Below, in pieces: positions 32,925 to 44,180 of a DNA stretch of 64,000 bases. The stretch is taken from NCBI GenBank assembly GCA_946406115.1, contig OX291557.1:7968501-8032500 (forward strand), given 5' to 3'. Source of the DNA: Apoda limacodes (taxonomy: Eukaryota; Arthropoda; Insecta; Lepidoptera; Limacodidae). The position numbers were made by a program, and so were the translations under genes. The notes beneath the pieces were generated by a model, which saw only the letters and a program-made list of their open reading frames with translations, searched no databases and was not told where the DNA came from. The stretch's first letter is position 1, and the number at the start of each line of letters is the position of its first letter.

Positions 32925-35399
32925 CGCAGAATCTGGTTTACTGGAGACTGTACCTAATAAGCACCCTGGTAGGAGGTCCTCCCACGCCACGTCTTCAGAT
33001 CCGTGGTCTTACGCTACATCGCATGTTACAAATTGCATAACGCAGTTAAAACCTTTTTGTGACGTAGAGATATAATAGAATAATTTTGTTAGTAATTTTA
33101 AGATAGTTCATTTTTAATATTGACACATTTTTAGCACTCGGAAATAAACTTAAATCTCTTTCTTGCGCACTCATTACTGTGATGAGTAATCTTGTTTATT
33201 AATTTGTATTCATCTGTAACGAACGTAACGAAAAACTTGTAGAGCGGTATTTCCGTCGGCCGGCGTGCACGGGTGGCCGTGAATATTTTAAAACATTTAC
33301 GTTACACCTCTGGGTTACGAAACTTTTATATTTATGTGGATACCAAGCGTACGGAGCCGAGGTAACTGTGTGCATCATGCAGGCCCACCTATAAAAACTG
33401 TTGGTAAGTTGAAATAAAAAGGCTCTATCTAGGATTTTCAAACTAGCACTATTATTATGTTACATTCGAGATGGATAATATACTAAGAAGACTTACTTAA
33501 GTGAAGAACCCGCCAAGTGCAAGTTAGACTCACTACACCGAGGCTTTCCTATAAAAGGTTTTTAAATGACTCAAAACCTTTTTACTAATAAATATGCCTA
33601 GGTAGGAATTATCTTCTAGTTTAAACTATGCCTGATTTTGCAGCTCAGAAACTTAGGAGATAAGGGACAGGGTAAGGTCGTTTTTTGTACAGTTTTTGGC
33701 AATAAGCCAATTGAAACGAAAATAATGTGGAAACAAAGCTCGTTTATATAACATTTTACTTGCGTAGTAACTACACATTTACATTATATGTATATTAGAT
33801 AATTTTCTTATTTTTAATTGTTTTGTAATAATATATTGATTTATTTAATTGATGCAGGTAAATAAATTTTACAACTGTGTCAGTGAAGTCTATAGTATTT
33901 CTGGTTGCTGTAAAAACAGTGTAGCTTATAGATAGATACGGAAGTCTCACTATTCACTAAATTATTTACCTTCTGGCATGGAACCCTAAAAAAGGCTTTT
34001 TTTATTATACTAGCTAAATCCGACTGTAAATGAATTGCAACTTGTATATAAAAACGGTAAGAACAATCATATATATTCAAATACAACATCACCTGTGCCA
34101 AAATTTCAAGTCAATCCATCAACTAATTTTCGGGTTTTGCGAACAATCCTGCATAAGATGATTTTTAAATAATAAGATTAAATATTCAATGATAGTAGGT
34201 GCCGTAAAACCGGCGTCAGGCCAAGAGCTTCCTCAGGCGGAATAATATAGATGGACAACAGTGATAAGCCAACGTCAATCACAAGAAGGCCTATAATCCT
34301 TGTAGGGCGTAGGGCACAATCGAATAGCTCTATTGAATTAATGCTTCCTATTAAAACGGTTCGAGGTAGCTAAAAACAGTATCAATAAAATAATTGGATA
34401 GATAATTTTTTTTATTTATTCAAATGCTGATTGCTATCTTGCTATGTTAGGTACCTACCTACTTTGTTATAATATTTTCGTGTTGAACTTGGTTGGTTGC
34501 GAATTGGCTACTTGAGAATATGAATATCTTTCCTACAGGTGAAAATATGATAGGAAATTGAAAATCATTTAATAAAATAATAATCATTGACTTTTACTGA
34601 CTCATATAGCTAAGGTTAAAACAACCATCGGTAATTGTAGTTTCCACAGTCACACCTTTGTTGAAACTCGTATTTGTAATATAAAAAGTGAAAACAATTT
34701 AGTACAAAACGCTTATAAACATCTCGCCCGCCCACTATAAAGGGATGCAGTACGTGAAAACTGTAGTTTGGAAAAATGTTACACAATACCGTCAAGACGT
34801 GTTTGCAACGAGTAGTAAGTAATCACGACACTTATCCCTGTAGGGATGGTCAGAGATATTACAAATAATGCAATGAATCATTCACGTAATTGTCGAGACC
34901 ATAACGGGGATAAAAACCAAGGACCTTAACGAGGCAGTCCAACGTACTACTACTCCTGCCACTCGATTCTAGCTAGAATCAGCAGTTATTATATATATAT
35001 TAAATATATTAATATCATAGATCATTAAATTTTAATTACAACGGTCGATAAAACCGAAGGAACACTCTAACCACAAAATAATAAATAAATCTAGTTTACA
35101 ATAATTGATTTGAGCGTTAGATCAAATCTTTCCGAACAATTACTTGCATTAGTTTGATACAAAGCTAAAACCTCTTAAAATACATCTATCAAATGAATAT
35201 GACAAAGTTACAAAAACAAATTAAGCTAGTTATAAATCAAATTCCTTAAAGTTTACGTCAACTTGGATTTTTGTCGCATTTAACTGAAAATGCACTAAAA
35301 TGCACTTTGAGGTCGTAATAAACAAAATAATATTTGTCTCTTTCTTTCATATACGATAGTGCAACGCCAGAATGAGTAAGAGAATTCAGGCATTGGACA
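32925..35399. other. No gene seen
   Basis: AT-rich. The stretch at 34725-34960 ('cgcccgcccactataaaggg', 'cttatccctgtagggatggt') looks like a lepidopteran interspersed repeat but I cannot name it. Frames at 32863-33075, 33199-33441 and 33880-34101 are unsupported. Confidence 0.45.
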
Positions 35400-35796
35400 G
35401 TTTACGAAGCAGCAGCGTAGCTTTGTTTGTCGGTTCAGTTTAGTTTGTTCCGTGTCTCGAGGCAGAGGTGGCGCTCGTGTCGACGCTTATCAAAAACTCG
35501 TATTTACAAACTTATCGTGTTTTGTTTTGATAGTGACACCTTTGACAGTATCGTGTGACCATAAACCGTGTTATTGTTATATGCATTTTTTTCTGTTATA
35601 CTTTTTTAATGGTATCTTTTAATATACAGTGGTAGTTAGTGCAACCTTGTGTTAGTTGATTGACGGAGTTTTTTTTTGGCGGAAGTTATTTTGGCGCTTA
35701 TGATGTAACGCGCTCGAGGTCTCGGGTTCGAGTCCCGTTTCGGGAAGATGACACCAGCAAGGCCTTGAATACGTTATGCACACTTCAATTATGATG
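35400..35796 (+). promoter_or_regulatory. Candidate promoter and leader exon with donor
   Basis: A CG-richer island carries a TCAGTTT word near 35433 that resembles an arthropod initiator, and an AGGTGGCGCT word at 35466-35475. It ends ATGATG|gtaagt at 35797, so a start codon would directly precede a perfect donor. A 5'-leader exon with split start is plausible. A plausible alternative is a tRNA-derived retroelement head (next entry) in AT-rich DNA. No following exon was identified. Confidence 0.3.
35670..35746 (+). other. tRNA-like Pol III promoter boxes (SINE head or tRNA relic)
   Basis: A perfect B box, GGTTCGAGTCC, lies at 35725-35735 inside a T-arm-like CGGG/CCCG stem. An A-box-like TGGCGGAAGTT lies 48 bases upstream at 35677, close to tRNA spacing. 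The acceptor and anticodon stems do not pair, so it is no functional tRNA. A decayed tRNA or tRNA-derived SINE head fits best. Confidence 0.35.
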
Positions 35797-35802
35797 GTAA
35801 GT

Positions 35803-36716
35803 TTAAACATAATTTGGCCCGAGTAACTAAAGTAGACAAATTTTCGCCTGATATTAGAGATTGATTTAGATATGCCTTTTCCTACGATAATGTTATCAGG
35901 AAGGAAAGCCGCTTCACTTACGCTTCAAATTGTGGTATATCGATATGGAGCGATAAGGTAACAAATAAACTAAATTACTTTTGGATATATGATATAACTG
36001 AAAAATCCAGAAAGTGCGATAAATCCCGTTCTTTCAGTGTATTTTCTAAATTTTTGATTTAAAAACTAATCAAAATGCATCTTATTTCTCCAAATTATAT
36101 TTAGGATTAGGCGTTTTGGATTTATGAACGTTTTTTGACTACCAAGGTGGTTAGAGATCATCTGTATGGGAGAATTATTATCCTGCATAGAGCTAAAAAC
36201 TTACTTAAGTACAGGCAAGTTTAAAGTAGTGACAATGCTTTTACTATGTTAAGTTTGCAGTTTGCTTTGCCATCACAGAAACGAACATTTTGTTGTTTCA
36301 GATATGCATTTTTGAAAGAGTTGAGTTATAAAAATGTAACTGATATTATTGTTGGATTTTTTTTGAACGCATAATGTACTATCTGACTATGGAGATGAGC
36401 CAAAAGTTGTTTAGCTGTCGTACGATTTATGTCTTTTTAACTTGGCAGGATTACGACATTGAACGCATGAAGCGGTTAACGAAACGCGCCTTAAACGTGC
36501 AACTACATAACTTGATTTACACATGTGTAATATGTTTATTTTAAAGATTCAAAAGTGTTGTTTCTTTAAATTTCCTTTTATTCAAGAATTCATGAAAAAG
36601 TATTATATTATAAAAAGGTAAAATTTGTCTGTTTGTATATCAAATTTGTCTATCAATACTTTCACCAAAAGAAACCTACTAACTATTTCTAAATAACATA
36701 GGCTGTAGAATATACT
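35803..36716. other. No gene seen; repeat fragment at 36424-36490
   Basis: AT-rich. 'atttatgtctttttaacttg' to 'aaacgcgcctt' at 36424-36490 matches the left part of the repeat at 29155-29515. Confidence 0.5.
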
Positions 36717-36920
36717 AACTTTTGCCCGCAGTTTTACCCGCCCTTAATTTGGTTATAGGTGTAGGATTTAACGGCAACTCTTCAACTATAGAATAAAAAC
36801 CGACTTACACTTGACGTTTTAAGGCACCCTATGTCCTTTTCCGGAACTCAAACTATCTCCATGCCAAATTTTATCTTTATTGGTACAGCGGTTTAAGCGT
36901 GAAGAGTGTGATATTTGTGG
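36717..36920 (-). mobile_element. Small Helitron-like element, antisense
   Basis: Starts 'aacttttgcccgcagtttta' (eroded 3' end), then 'ggttataggtgtaggattta', 'cacttgacgttttaaggc', 'aactcaaactatctccatgc' and 'ggtacagcggtttaagcgtg'. The 5' AT-rich start is missing. Confidence 0.6.
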
Positions 36921-37845
36921 CCGCGAGTAGGTACGTTTGCCCAGATTTTGAATTTTTCGAAATTAAAAGATAAGAGTGAATTATATACAACTAAACGTTG
37001 CCACAGGATATAGGCAGCTATGTCTTATTTTGACAATTTTCTTAAAAAAAACTGCTGAGCAATTTTCACGTGATGCCTGCACAAACAGTTAATTTCAGCC
37101 AAAGACCCTGTTGCATTAATAGAAGGATTTATCAAAATTCATTGAATTAAATTAAAATGAAATGAATAAGCTTCTCGGTAGTAAAATCATTCCGAAACTG
37201 TGGTAAAGTTTATAAAAATAATAATTAAGCTAACGATTCAAAAGTACTGTTTAAACGTTAACTTGAATAAAAATTAGTTTTGAGTTTGAGTATTTGTTAA
37301 AAGCTGTTACGATTCGCGGCGTCTCGCAGCGTGCTTCATACAAACGAATTTTCCACTTATTTTGACATTTACTGATCAATAACGACAACATTTTGAAGAC
37401 ATGATCTTAAGCCGAATATCTTTATCTCTGGTTTTCCAAAGCACACTGAGAAGCGCCGCGAAGCGTATTTTCTTAAGAATGTCACTGTTGCTCATATACA
37501 CGCAATATACAAGCTCAAACAGACGTGTTAACCTACTTACTGGGTATGTGGGTTGCCAGCTGATTCAATTAGTGTATGTAAATAAGCATTGTATTTTACA
37601 TTGCACTCTGATGAGTAAGGTACTGAAGCAAATAAATTATTATAAAGTAGATTTGCCTGGCATATTGTAGGTATGATGGAGGAGGAATATTAAATCAGTT
37701 TTAACGCAATAACCGTGTAATTCATATTAATCTAACCGAGTTATATTTACAACTGCTTGTAAGTTGGAAATATTGAACCAACCTAGAATGTAATTAAATA
37801 AATTAGTGAATAATTTGTAGTGCATCGTAAATTGTGTTTCTGACC
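36921..37845. other. No gene seen
   Basis: AT-rich; the 89-codon frame at 37401-37670 has no recognised domain and no splice context. Confidence 0.5.
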
Positions 37846-37925
37846 CGGTGGTTGAAAATCATAACTATAGTCGCCATATTGAAATGGTGTGAATTTACAA
37901 CGACACTAGCGAGTGTTATGAAGCA
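37846..37925 (-). repeat. 'tatggcgactgtag' repeat, antisense copy
   Basis: Reverse complement of 28950-29065; 'actatagtcgccatattgaa' is the conserved part. Confidence 0.5.
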
Positions 37926-38069
37926 GTCGTACTAAGATGTTTTTCACAATTAGCAATTACAATCTTAATAAAAATAGATATCCACATACTTTTTTTATTC
38001 ATCAAAATTGTATTGCCGATTTGGTGCGAAAGTCTTATTATAAATAAACAAATAGAAAGACTATTTTGA

Positions 38070-38213
38070 GATATATATACATATATAAATAATACAAAAA
38101 ATATGTCAGATGAAATATTTCCCTTTATTAGCGTCGTTAGTCAAGAAAATATACAACATGCGAAATATTTCATTCAATATATTTTTCTATTATTTATATT
38201 GATATATATATCT
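38070..38213. mobile_element. Foldback MITE, about 55-bp arms
   Basis: Left arm 38070-38123 and right arm about 38160-38213 are reverse complements over most of their length ('agatatatatac', 'atataaataata', 'gatgaaatatttc'). The loop is about 36 bases. It abuts the next MITE. Confidence 0.75.
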
Positions 38214-38224
38214 ATATATACGTA

Positions 38225-38427
38225 CACTGAAAAAAAGATTAGCTAACAATAACACAAATTTTATCTACTGGTAACATAACTGGGGGACTGCCAAACTAAA
38301 TTACTAATAGAAGATAAAGTGTTGAGTTATGTTCAGCAAATCATTTGTTTAATTATAACAAAAGTTTGGTTATTACTAAGTAAATTTCGAATAGCTAGAC
38401 CAGTTTTGTTATCCTTTTTTTTCAGTG
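38225..38427. mobile_element. TA-flanked MITE (203 bp)
   Basis: Termini 'cactgaaaaaaagat' and 'atcctttttttcagtg' are inverted and flanked on both sides by TA (38223-38224, 38428-38429). No coding capacity. Confidence 0.65.
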
Positions 38428-38924
38428 TACATATGTCTCTCTAAAAATAAGGAAAAACTTTGTAAACATAATGTTATACCTACTTGATATAAAAATAGAA
38501 AAACTACTTTTTCACGCACCTAGTATAATAAAACAAAAAGGTCTATGTTTGTACATCAAACATATTCCAAAAAACAGTACTATTGAAAGTAGGTACTTTT
38601 CATCCCGGATTTTCTAATTTTATATCCATAAAACCGGTCTATGCGAGCAAAGTCGCATACTACTACTAGTTTTTTAAAAGGAATGACAACAGTTAAATCA
38701 AAAGTTTAAAACTAGATATTTAGAACATAAAAAAGCTAAAATATCGACCAAAAGGAAACGGAAGGACCGGAGCTTATAAATGTTTCCACTTCCTTTAAAC
38801 GGTTCGTTATAAATTTTTTTAAACGTAAATAGAGTAAATACTGACTTGAAAAATTTAAACTAAGTTACGCGCTGAATAATTAGAAAAGTTTTACGTGATA
38901 CTGAAGCTTATCATGTGCCATGTC
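38428..38924. other. AT-rich; weak Helitron-like trace
   Basis: 'aaaaaggtctatgtttgtac' with 'cttttcatcccggattttc' and 'gcgagcaaagtcgcatact' up to 'actagt' at 38669 recall the Helitron-like family in sense direction, but with large gaps. Confidence 0.3.
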
Positions 38925-39235
38925 CGCTGCTACTTCAGCTGAATTATCTGGAAGACGTCCACTGCTGAACGTAGGTCTCTCGATATGTCTCCACAATGCC
39001 ACTGAGCCGCCGGTACCCATCGGCTTCCTGAAGCTCTAACCAGGTCGTCTGTCCACTTGCCGGTCCCACGCTGAGTCTTCCGATACGTGATCGCGAGAGC
39101 CATTCTTCCCCATCATTTATCGGTTCGACAAACGATGTAGCTTGCCCATTGCCATTTTAGCTTGCTAAAATAACTGTTTCAGCTATTTTTTTCTACCACG
39201 AATTTCCTCATTTCGGATTTTATCGCGCAAATAAA
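38925..39235 (-). pseudogene. RTE-type LINE RT C-terminal relic, antisense
   Basis: The plus strand reads 'ggaagacgtccactgctgaa', 'cgtaggtctctcgatatgtc', 'cggcttcctgaagctct' and 'ccaggtcgtctgtccac', then 'gatcgcgagagccattct' and 'attgccattttagcttgc'. It is the same element part as 2815-3165 but with a fuller right end. Confidence 0.7.
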
Positions 39236-39324
39236 TACTCTGAGCTGATAGAGAAGAGGCCAACAGTTAGAAATAGAAACTGGACTATAGAAGAATACAA
39301 AGATTAAATACGCCAGTAGGTATT

Positions 39325-39415
39325 TTTTTTTATACCACTTAGATGGCAAACAAGCACACGGTCTACCTGATGGCAAGCGGTCACCGTAGCCTATGGACTA
39401 TGGACGCTTGTAATA
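39325..39415 (-). mobile_element. LINE 3' tail fragment, antisense
   Basis: 'ttttataccacttagatggc', 'aaacaagcacacggtctacc' and 'gcaagcggtcaccgtagcc' are the reverse of the tail at 22270-22365. Confidence 0.6.
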
Positions 39416-39913
39416 CCATAATAATTACTATTATGTAATACGCTTTATGGACTTATGTTGTATTCACATTTCATCAAAATTGCGCAAATTCAGGTAAAAG
39501 TGTAAGAACATTCCATTTTAAACTAGTTGACGCCCGTGGTTACACCACCATAGCAAGACTAAAGTAGAAACTTAATATAGACAGAAAAAATATAAACTCA
39601 AAACATGTCACTTTGATTTAAGGTGGAAACACACTACCAAAACGCGACGCCAAACTACGCCATCCGACGCATTGCATATCAATCCCATACATTTAATATG
39701 GTCAGTAACAAATAGAATACACGCCATGCGATCAAACGCTCTCCCACGCGGTAACATCCAGTCGGTCTAGATCGGCGTGTTGTCGGGAGACGGGGGACAT
39801 ACGCCACGCGACGCTTCGCACGCAGTGTGTTTCTAGTTAACACCTGACGCCATGCGTCAGTCAGTCGAAAACATTCTTGGGATGAAGATATTTTTTGGTA
39901 GTTTAAATTTAAA

Positions 39914-40042
39914 ATGTCGGATGAATAATTAATAGATTTAGTAAAACGGTACCCATTATTATATAATATGAGTTCCGGCCAATACCGTGATCATAGTATT
40001 AGAAATAACGCTTGGAAAGAAATTGAAGCAATTGTATAAAAT
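39914..40042 (+). pseudogene. Harbinger ORF1, MADF-domain protein, N-terminal relic
   Basis: ATG at 39914 reads MSDE, stop, then LIDLVKRYPLLYNMSSGQYR and DHSIRNNAWKEIEAIV, then stop. L..LV..YP.LY......YRD...R..AW.EI is the MADF (Myb/SANT-like) DNA-binding motif, carried by the second protein of PIF/Harbinger elements. One premature TAA and the loss of everything after the first ~40 residues disable it. Confidence 0.75.
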
Positions 40043-40047
40043 ATATC

Positions 40048-40113
40048 CCTAAAATCTGTAATAAATCTTCTTCCAAATCTATATCCATCTCATCTTCAAA
40101 TAGTAAATCCATG
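40048..40113 (-). pseudogene. Harbinger transposase, N-terminal stub
   Basis: The minus-strand ATG at 40113 opens MDLLFEDEMDIDLEEDLLQI, an acidic N-terminus like that of insect Harbinger transposases. It runs into the deletion junction near 40045. Its position, facing the MADF frame from the other end of the element, supports the reading. The DDE catalytic domain is gone. Confidence 0.5.
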
Positions 40114-40260
40114 GCCACGTCAATACACTTCCGCCCTTCACGAAGCTTTGATACTAGCAAAACGTGTTGTAGCATCTTGTGGCGTGTTGTATATGTGCAC
40201 GATCCGCATCGGGTGTCGACACATCACGTCGCGTCGCGTTTTGGTAGTATGTTCCCACCT

Positions 40261-40818
40261 TTATGGTTCTCCTGTAGATATAAACGTACTAATAAAAATA
40301 AAGACATACAGGCACGCCACTTTTTGAAGAATATACGTATCGAATGGGTCCATCCGCACTCTACCTTTATCATAACCGATTATAACTTTGCAGTACTAAC
40401 TTCAGTTACCTACACGTTTAGGCGTAATAGAGCAGTTAGCTAACTTAATCTCCCCGCGGTGCTCGTGTTTGTGGTCCATTAGTGGCTAGATTGTATAATT
40501 AACGCTTAATTAAATAGCAAGGTCGCAACCTCTAGTTTTCCAGCGTCGTCCGCTCATGTAATTCATAGGTTAGATGCGAATGAACGCATTACATTAAATG
40601 ATAAGCTGCGAGTGAAACAGCCTTGAGTCGTAGAATATAAAGTGGGTTATAAAATTAAATAAGTGAATAATGATTTGCAAGTAGGTAGGTTTGTTGGCAA
40701 TATAATGTCTGCCGCTCGAGTTTTAGAGATTAATCAAATGATTGTTTTTTTATACACAGACAGCTAAAAAGATGACTTGCGTTAGAATTGCATTGTTGGT
40801 CAAAGAACTGACGTTATA
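40261..40818. other. No gene seen
   Basis: Moderately AT-rich; no named repeat or exon. Confidence 0.45.
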
Positions 40819-42209
40819 GGGTGAATGACCCATACCTATATCAGCCCCCTAACTTTTTTTTCAACTTTAAATGGTTACTACGTTCTCATAATAAACAATA
40901 ACCTAAGACTCTTACTCGTTACTTGTAGCTTGTAATGTTGAGTTGCATTATTATGCATAAAAATGACAAGATACTAGTTAAACTATTAAAAAAAACATGT
41001 TTTTGTGATTTTTGTGGTATTTTCCAAATATCAGCCGCCTTGTATGTAATAACAGACTTATGCGTACCAAACATCAGCCTAGCATTTTTCCGTGCTTTAA
41101 GATGCTTATGCTCTAAGATTTGATGGTAATATTTTTACCATACATTCAGGCCAAGTGATTCGTTGCTAGTGGCAAAGAAAATTCATACTACTACTAGCTT
41201 TTATTCGCGTGGGATTTGTAGGTAAACCTCTGATTTAACAGAGTTAAAAAGTATTCCATGTTAGTCTTTGTGCCTCCATCTACCCTTTACCGAAAATCAA
41301 GTTGACCCTTGCATCGTCGACATATATAAAGCCTTCTAATTAGAGATTTTGCATTATAAACTTTGTTGCGGTGATATGCTCACCCCCTGTCATATAGGAC
41401 TAAAAGAGTTGGTGAAAAGAAACAGTTTCCTAAATAATAGTGTGGGTGCGTGTCCAACTACTACTGGTTACCCCCTCCTGGGGATTAAAGCCGTAAAGGT
41501 TTAAAGATAAAAAAAATACTTAAACAAAATATTGGAAAAGACTTATGGTTGTGATTGTACTCCACAAATAATGACTTATTATTTTAGTTTATGATATAGT
41601 CAGATGAAAGCTAAGGAAGCTGTTACTTAAGTAAAGCTATAGGTAGTAGGTAAACATATTTTACCATGTTATAAATAATTCGAAGTACAAAAAAGTACAA
41701 TCACAAACAAAAATGGATATTTTAGTAAAAAAATGTAAGAGGTGGCTGATATTTGGAACAGTTTCGGTACCAAAGTTCAGCCACCCCGGCTGATATATGG
41801 CACTCCATACAAACAAATGAACCAAACGTCAGCCCTCTATTAAATTCTAAATCCAGGGGAAAATTTACTTAATTTTTCTTATTAACTGTGTGAAATATTC
41901 ATACTTGTTCCCTTAAATTATGAAACCATACCTAAGCATCAAAGTAAATGAAATATCGCTTACTTAGTGTCCAGCAAAATCACGCGTTTTTGTTGAAATT
42001 TGCATGTATGCACAACAATCAGTGAAATGGAGATTGTAATAACCCTAACGAAGGGATAGGCACGATAATTGGCAGATTACGTCATAAATATGTATTAAAA
42101 AAAAAAATAGACCATAGTTGAAGTTAAGGCATGTTACTTCTTATTTATCACAGAAAAAAGCACGCCTGGCTGATATTTGGAGGGAGGCCGGTCATAGGAG
42201 CATTCACCC
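40819..42209 (+). mobile_element. TA-flanked non-autonomous DNA transposon, copy 2 (1391 bp)
   Basis: Left end 'gggtgaatgacccatacc', right end '...ggtcataggagcattcaccc', flanked by TA at 40817-40818 and 42210-42211. Full-length inverted partner of 5021-5998, with extra interior (about 41500-41900) and an 80-base insertion near 42012-42100. The 13-mer GGCTGATRTWTGG or its reverse occurs near 40840, 41024, 41073, 41748, 41790, 41825 and 42168, possibly transposase-binding repeats. The 62-codon frame at 40935-41123 is not supported as a gene. Confidence 0.85.
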
Positions 42210-42234
42210 TACATAATTACCAGTTTGGTTGCAC

Positions 42235-42445
42235 TCTGGAGAATTCGATGTGTTTTTAACCGACTTCAAACAAGGAGGAGGTTCTTAATTCGCCAGAGAC
42301 TTTTTTTTTATGTATGTTACCCGATTTCTCGAAGACGCCTGGACCGATTTGAAAAATTCTTTTTTTATTTAAAAGGTTATATTTTTCAGATGGTCCAATA
42401 TAATTATAGTAAATTTAAAACTAAAACTTTTGGAGAACAAAAATA
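42235..42445 (+). mobile_element. 'aaccgacttcaaa.aaggaggagg' family repeat
   Basis: 'ttaaccgacttcaaacaagg', 'aggaggttcttaattcg', 'ggaccgatttgaaaaattc' and 'cagatggtccaatataatt' are signature words of a common lepidopteran repeat. Its protein-like frames on both strands are by-products. Confidence 0.6.
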
Positions 42446-42563
42446 ATAATGTTAAGTTGGAACTCGTGAAACGCCTTTTATGTTCATGATTGTATAAAAC
42501 TTTGTTACGAGTTACTTTGTTGTTTTTGGTGTACAAGAAAAAAAAAAACTTTTTGACAAAAAA

Positions 42564-42647
42564 AACAACCGGCTTCAAAAAGATGCACTAAAAAGGTAAA
42601 AATAATTACTAATTTCCAAAAATCTGATCTTTCTGAAGCCGGTTGTT
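42564..42647. repeat. Short inverted repeat (21-bp arms)
   Basis: 'aacaaccggcttcaaaaag' (from 42564) and its reverse at 42627-42647 match 20 of 21. The 'ccggcttcaaa' word is the same as in the preceding family (ccgacttcaaa), so this is probably a minimal derivative or its far end. Confidence 0.7.
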
Positions 42648-42649
42648 AT

Positions 42650-42958
42650 GATGTAACTAAAATTTACGGTTTTCGCAATTTTTCCTTTCTCTGCGCTATA
42701 AGACGTTGCTTCGTACCAAATTTCAAGATTCTGAGTTTACGGGAAGTACCCTATAGGTTTTGATTCCCTTGCGAGTTTTGGAAATTTGCGGCATAAACGG
42801 CTGTTTCTTTTGACTGCGTTAGCTTAGAAGTTTGATTTTTTCACAGCTCCAAGGGACAGTAGACCTGAGTATTTGAGAAAAAGGGTCTTGTCAGACGGAC
42901 GGACAACAAAGTGATATATGGGTTCCGTTTTTTCCTTTTGAGGTGCGGAACCCTAAAC
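42650..42958 (+). mobile_element. 'ggtacggaacccta' family repeat
   Basis: 'gcttcgtaccaaatttcaag', 'gacggacggacaacaaagtg', 'gggttccgttttttcctttt' and 'gaggtgcggaaccctaaa' follow in family order. Other pieces are at 22558-22745, 48755-48940 and 60218-60275. Confidence 0.65.
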
Positions 42959-43984
42959 AGGAGCATGTACTTATTGTATTAATATGTATATTATCTTCAT
43001 GTCTAAATCAATCGCTACCGAATCGCCAAATAAATCGTCTGTCAAAATGTATGGAGAAAGTCATCACCATACATTTTCCTAATTGATTTGGAAACTTTCG
43101 AAGGTTTTGCTAACATTGTCTTAAGGGTCTGATCAGCTGATTACTTTTTAAATCGACAACCAGAAGGCTAAACTCGTGTCAATTGCGTTGTTAGAAAAGA
43201 CCTTAATTATTTTAGGTAAGGACAAATTTTTTCAAGTAATGCCTTATTTACTGTTAATCTGATTGTATGTCCAGAAAACTGCTGTTTTTATGTATTCATC
43301 AGTTTGTATGTATCTATTTCCTTACAAAATATAAAATATTATACAATTTTAACAATTAATTATCAATTTGTTTTTCTACTAGGATCTGACTTTTAATAAA
43401 AAAAAGTAAAAACTACCAAACTCTGCATGATTATAATAATTTTTTATTTATTTAATCAGCATGACATAAAAAAAATGATAGGTAAACATATTTGGTATTT
43501 GACGGTAAAGCGAACTGCAAATTTGTAATAATATAACAGATCTTTTAAATTAACAAACTATTATTAATAGAATAAAATACGATAGGTATGTAGAAAGTGG
43601 TTGCTTTTCCATATAAAGCTAACCACAGACTGGAGGTTTATATGTTATTTTATTATACGTAGAGTAGGTAATTTAAATGGATGTCGGTTTACTGATACCT
43701 GCCGTAGGTAAATTGACTTTAACAATTTATGACATTTAGATTTTTTAAGAGTGTGCCAATGCATGCCTGCATGAGGAAGAGAGATGAATGAAAACAGAGT
43801 CGAGTGCACAGGAAGTGAACAAGTACAGTTAGTACAGATTTACTGTACGTAGAATGGAAGTCTAGATATATGCTAAAATAACGAAAAATAATTGTTTAAA
43901 TATGAATCGCAAAAGTTTTTATAAATATCTATGTCACGACCTCGACTGACATCAAAACTATGTTTTTTAACAGTTTGAAGCGTA
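42959..43984. other. No gene seen
   Basis: AT-rich, low-complexity DNA without a credible exon. Confidence 0.5.
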
Positions 43985-44068
43985 TATGTATACTGTAGGT
44001 ATTGAGAAAACCTGAAGAATCGATTCGAAATTGCTAAACTTCGTTTTTTTTTTTGCGTTTTGAGACCA

Positions 44069-44121
<53 letters not shown>

Positions 44122-44124
44122 TGA

Positions 44125-44176
<52 letters not shown>

Positions 44177-44180
44177 ATAG
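43985..44180. repeat. (GT)n microsatellite inside an interspersed repeat
   Basis: 'cgaaattgctaaac', 'gcgttttgagaccaaa' and then GT dinucleotides from 44071 to 44174, interrupted once by (GTGA)3. The same leader words precede a shorter GT run at 45118. The minus frame of His-Thr repeats is an artefact. Confidence 0.9.

Larger units (their letters stand above)
39621..40260. mobile_element. PIF/Harbinger deletion derivative (640 bp)
   Basis: Inverted ends of about 30 bp: left 'aggtggaaacacactacc' then 'aaaacgcgacgc', right 'gcgtcgcgttttggtagt' then 'atgttcccacct'. The two sides differ at two or three positions. Target duplication TTA lies at 39618-39620 and 40261-40263, the 3-bp site typical of PIF/Harbinger. 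Inside, the starts of both expected proteins survive facing each other (next two entries), and the middle is deleted, leaving a non-autonomous relic. The plus frame at 40111-40443 crosses its right end and is not a gene. Confidence 0.85.

Noticed and set aside
35670..35746. Functional tRNA gene
   Set aside because: The B box is perfect, but acceptor and anticodon stems do not pair.
40111..40443. 110-codon plus-strand frame
   Set aside because: It spans the right end of the Harbinger relic, antisense to the transposase stub, and continues into unrelated flank.
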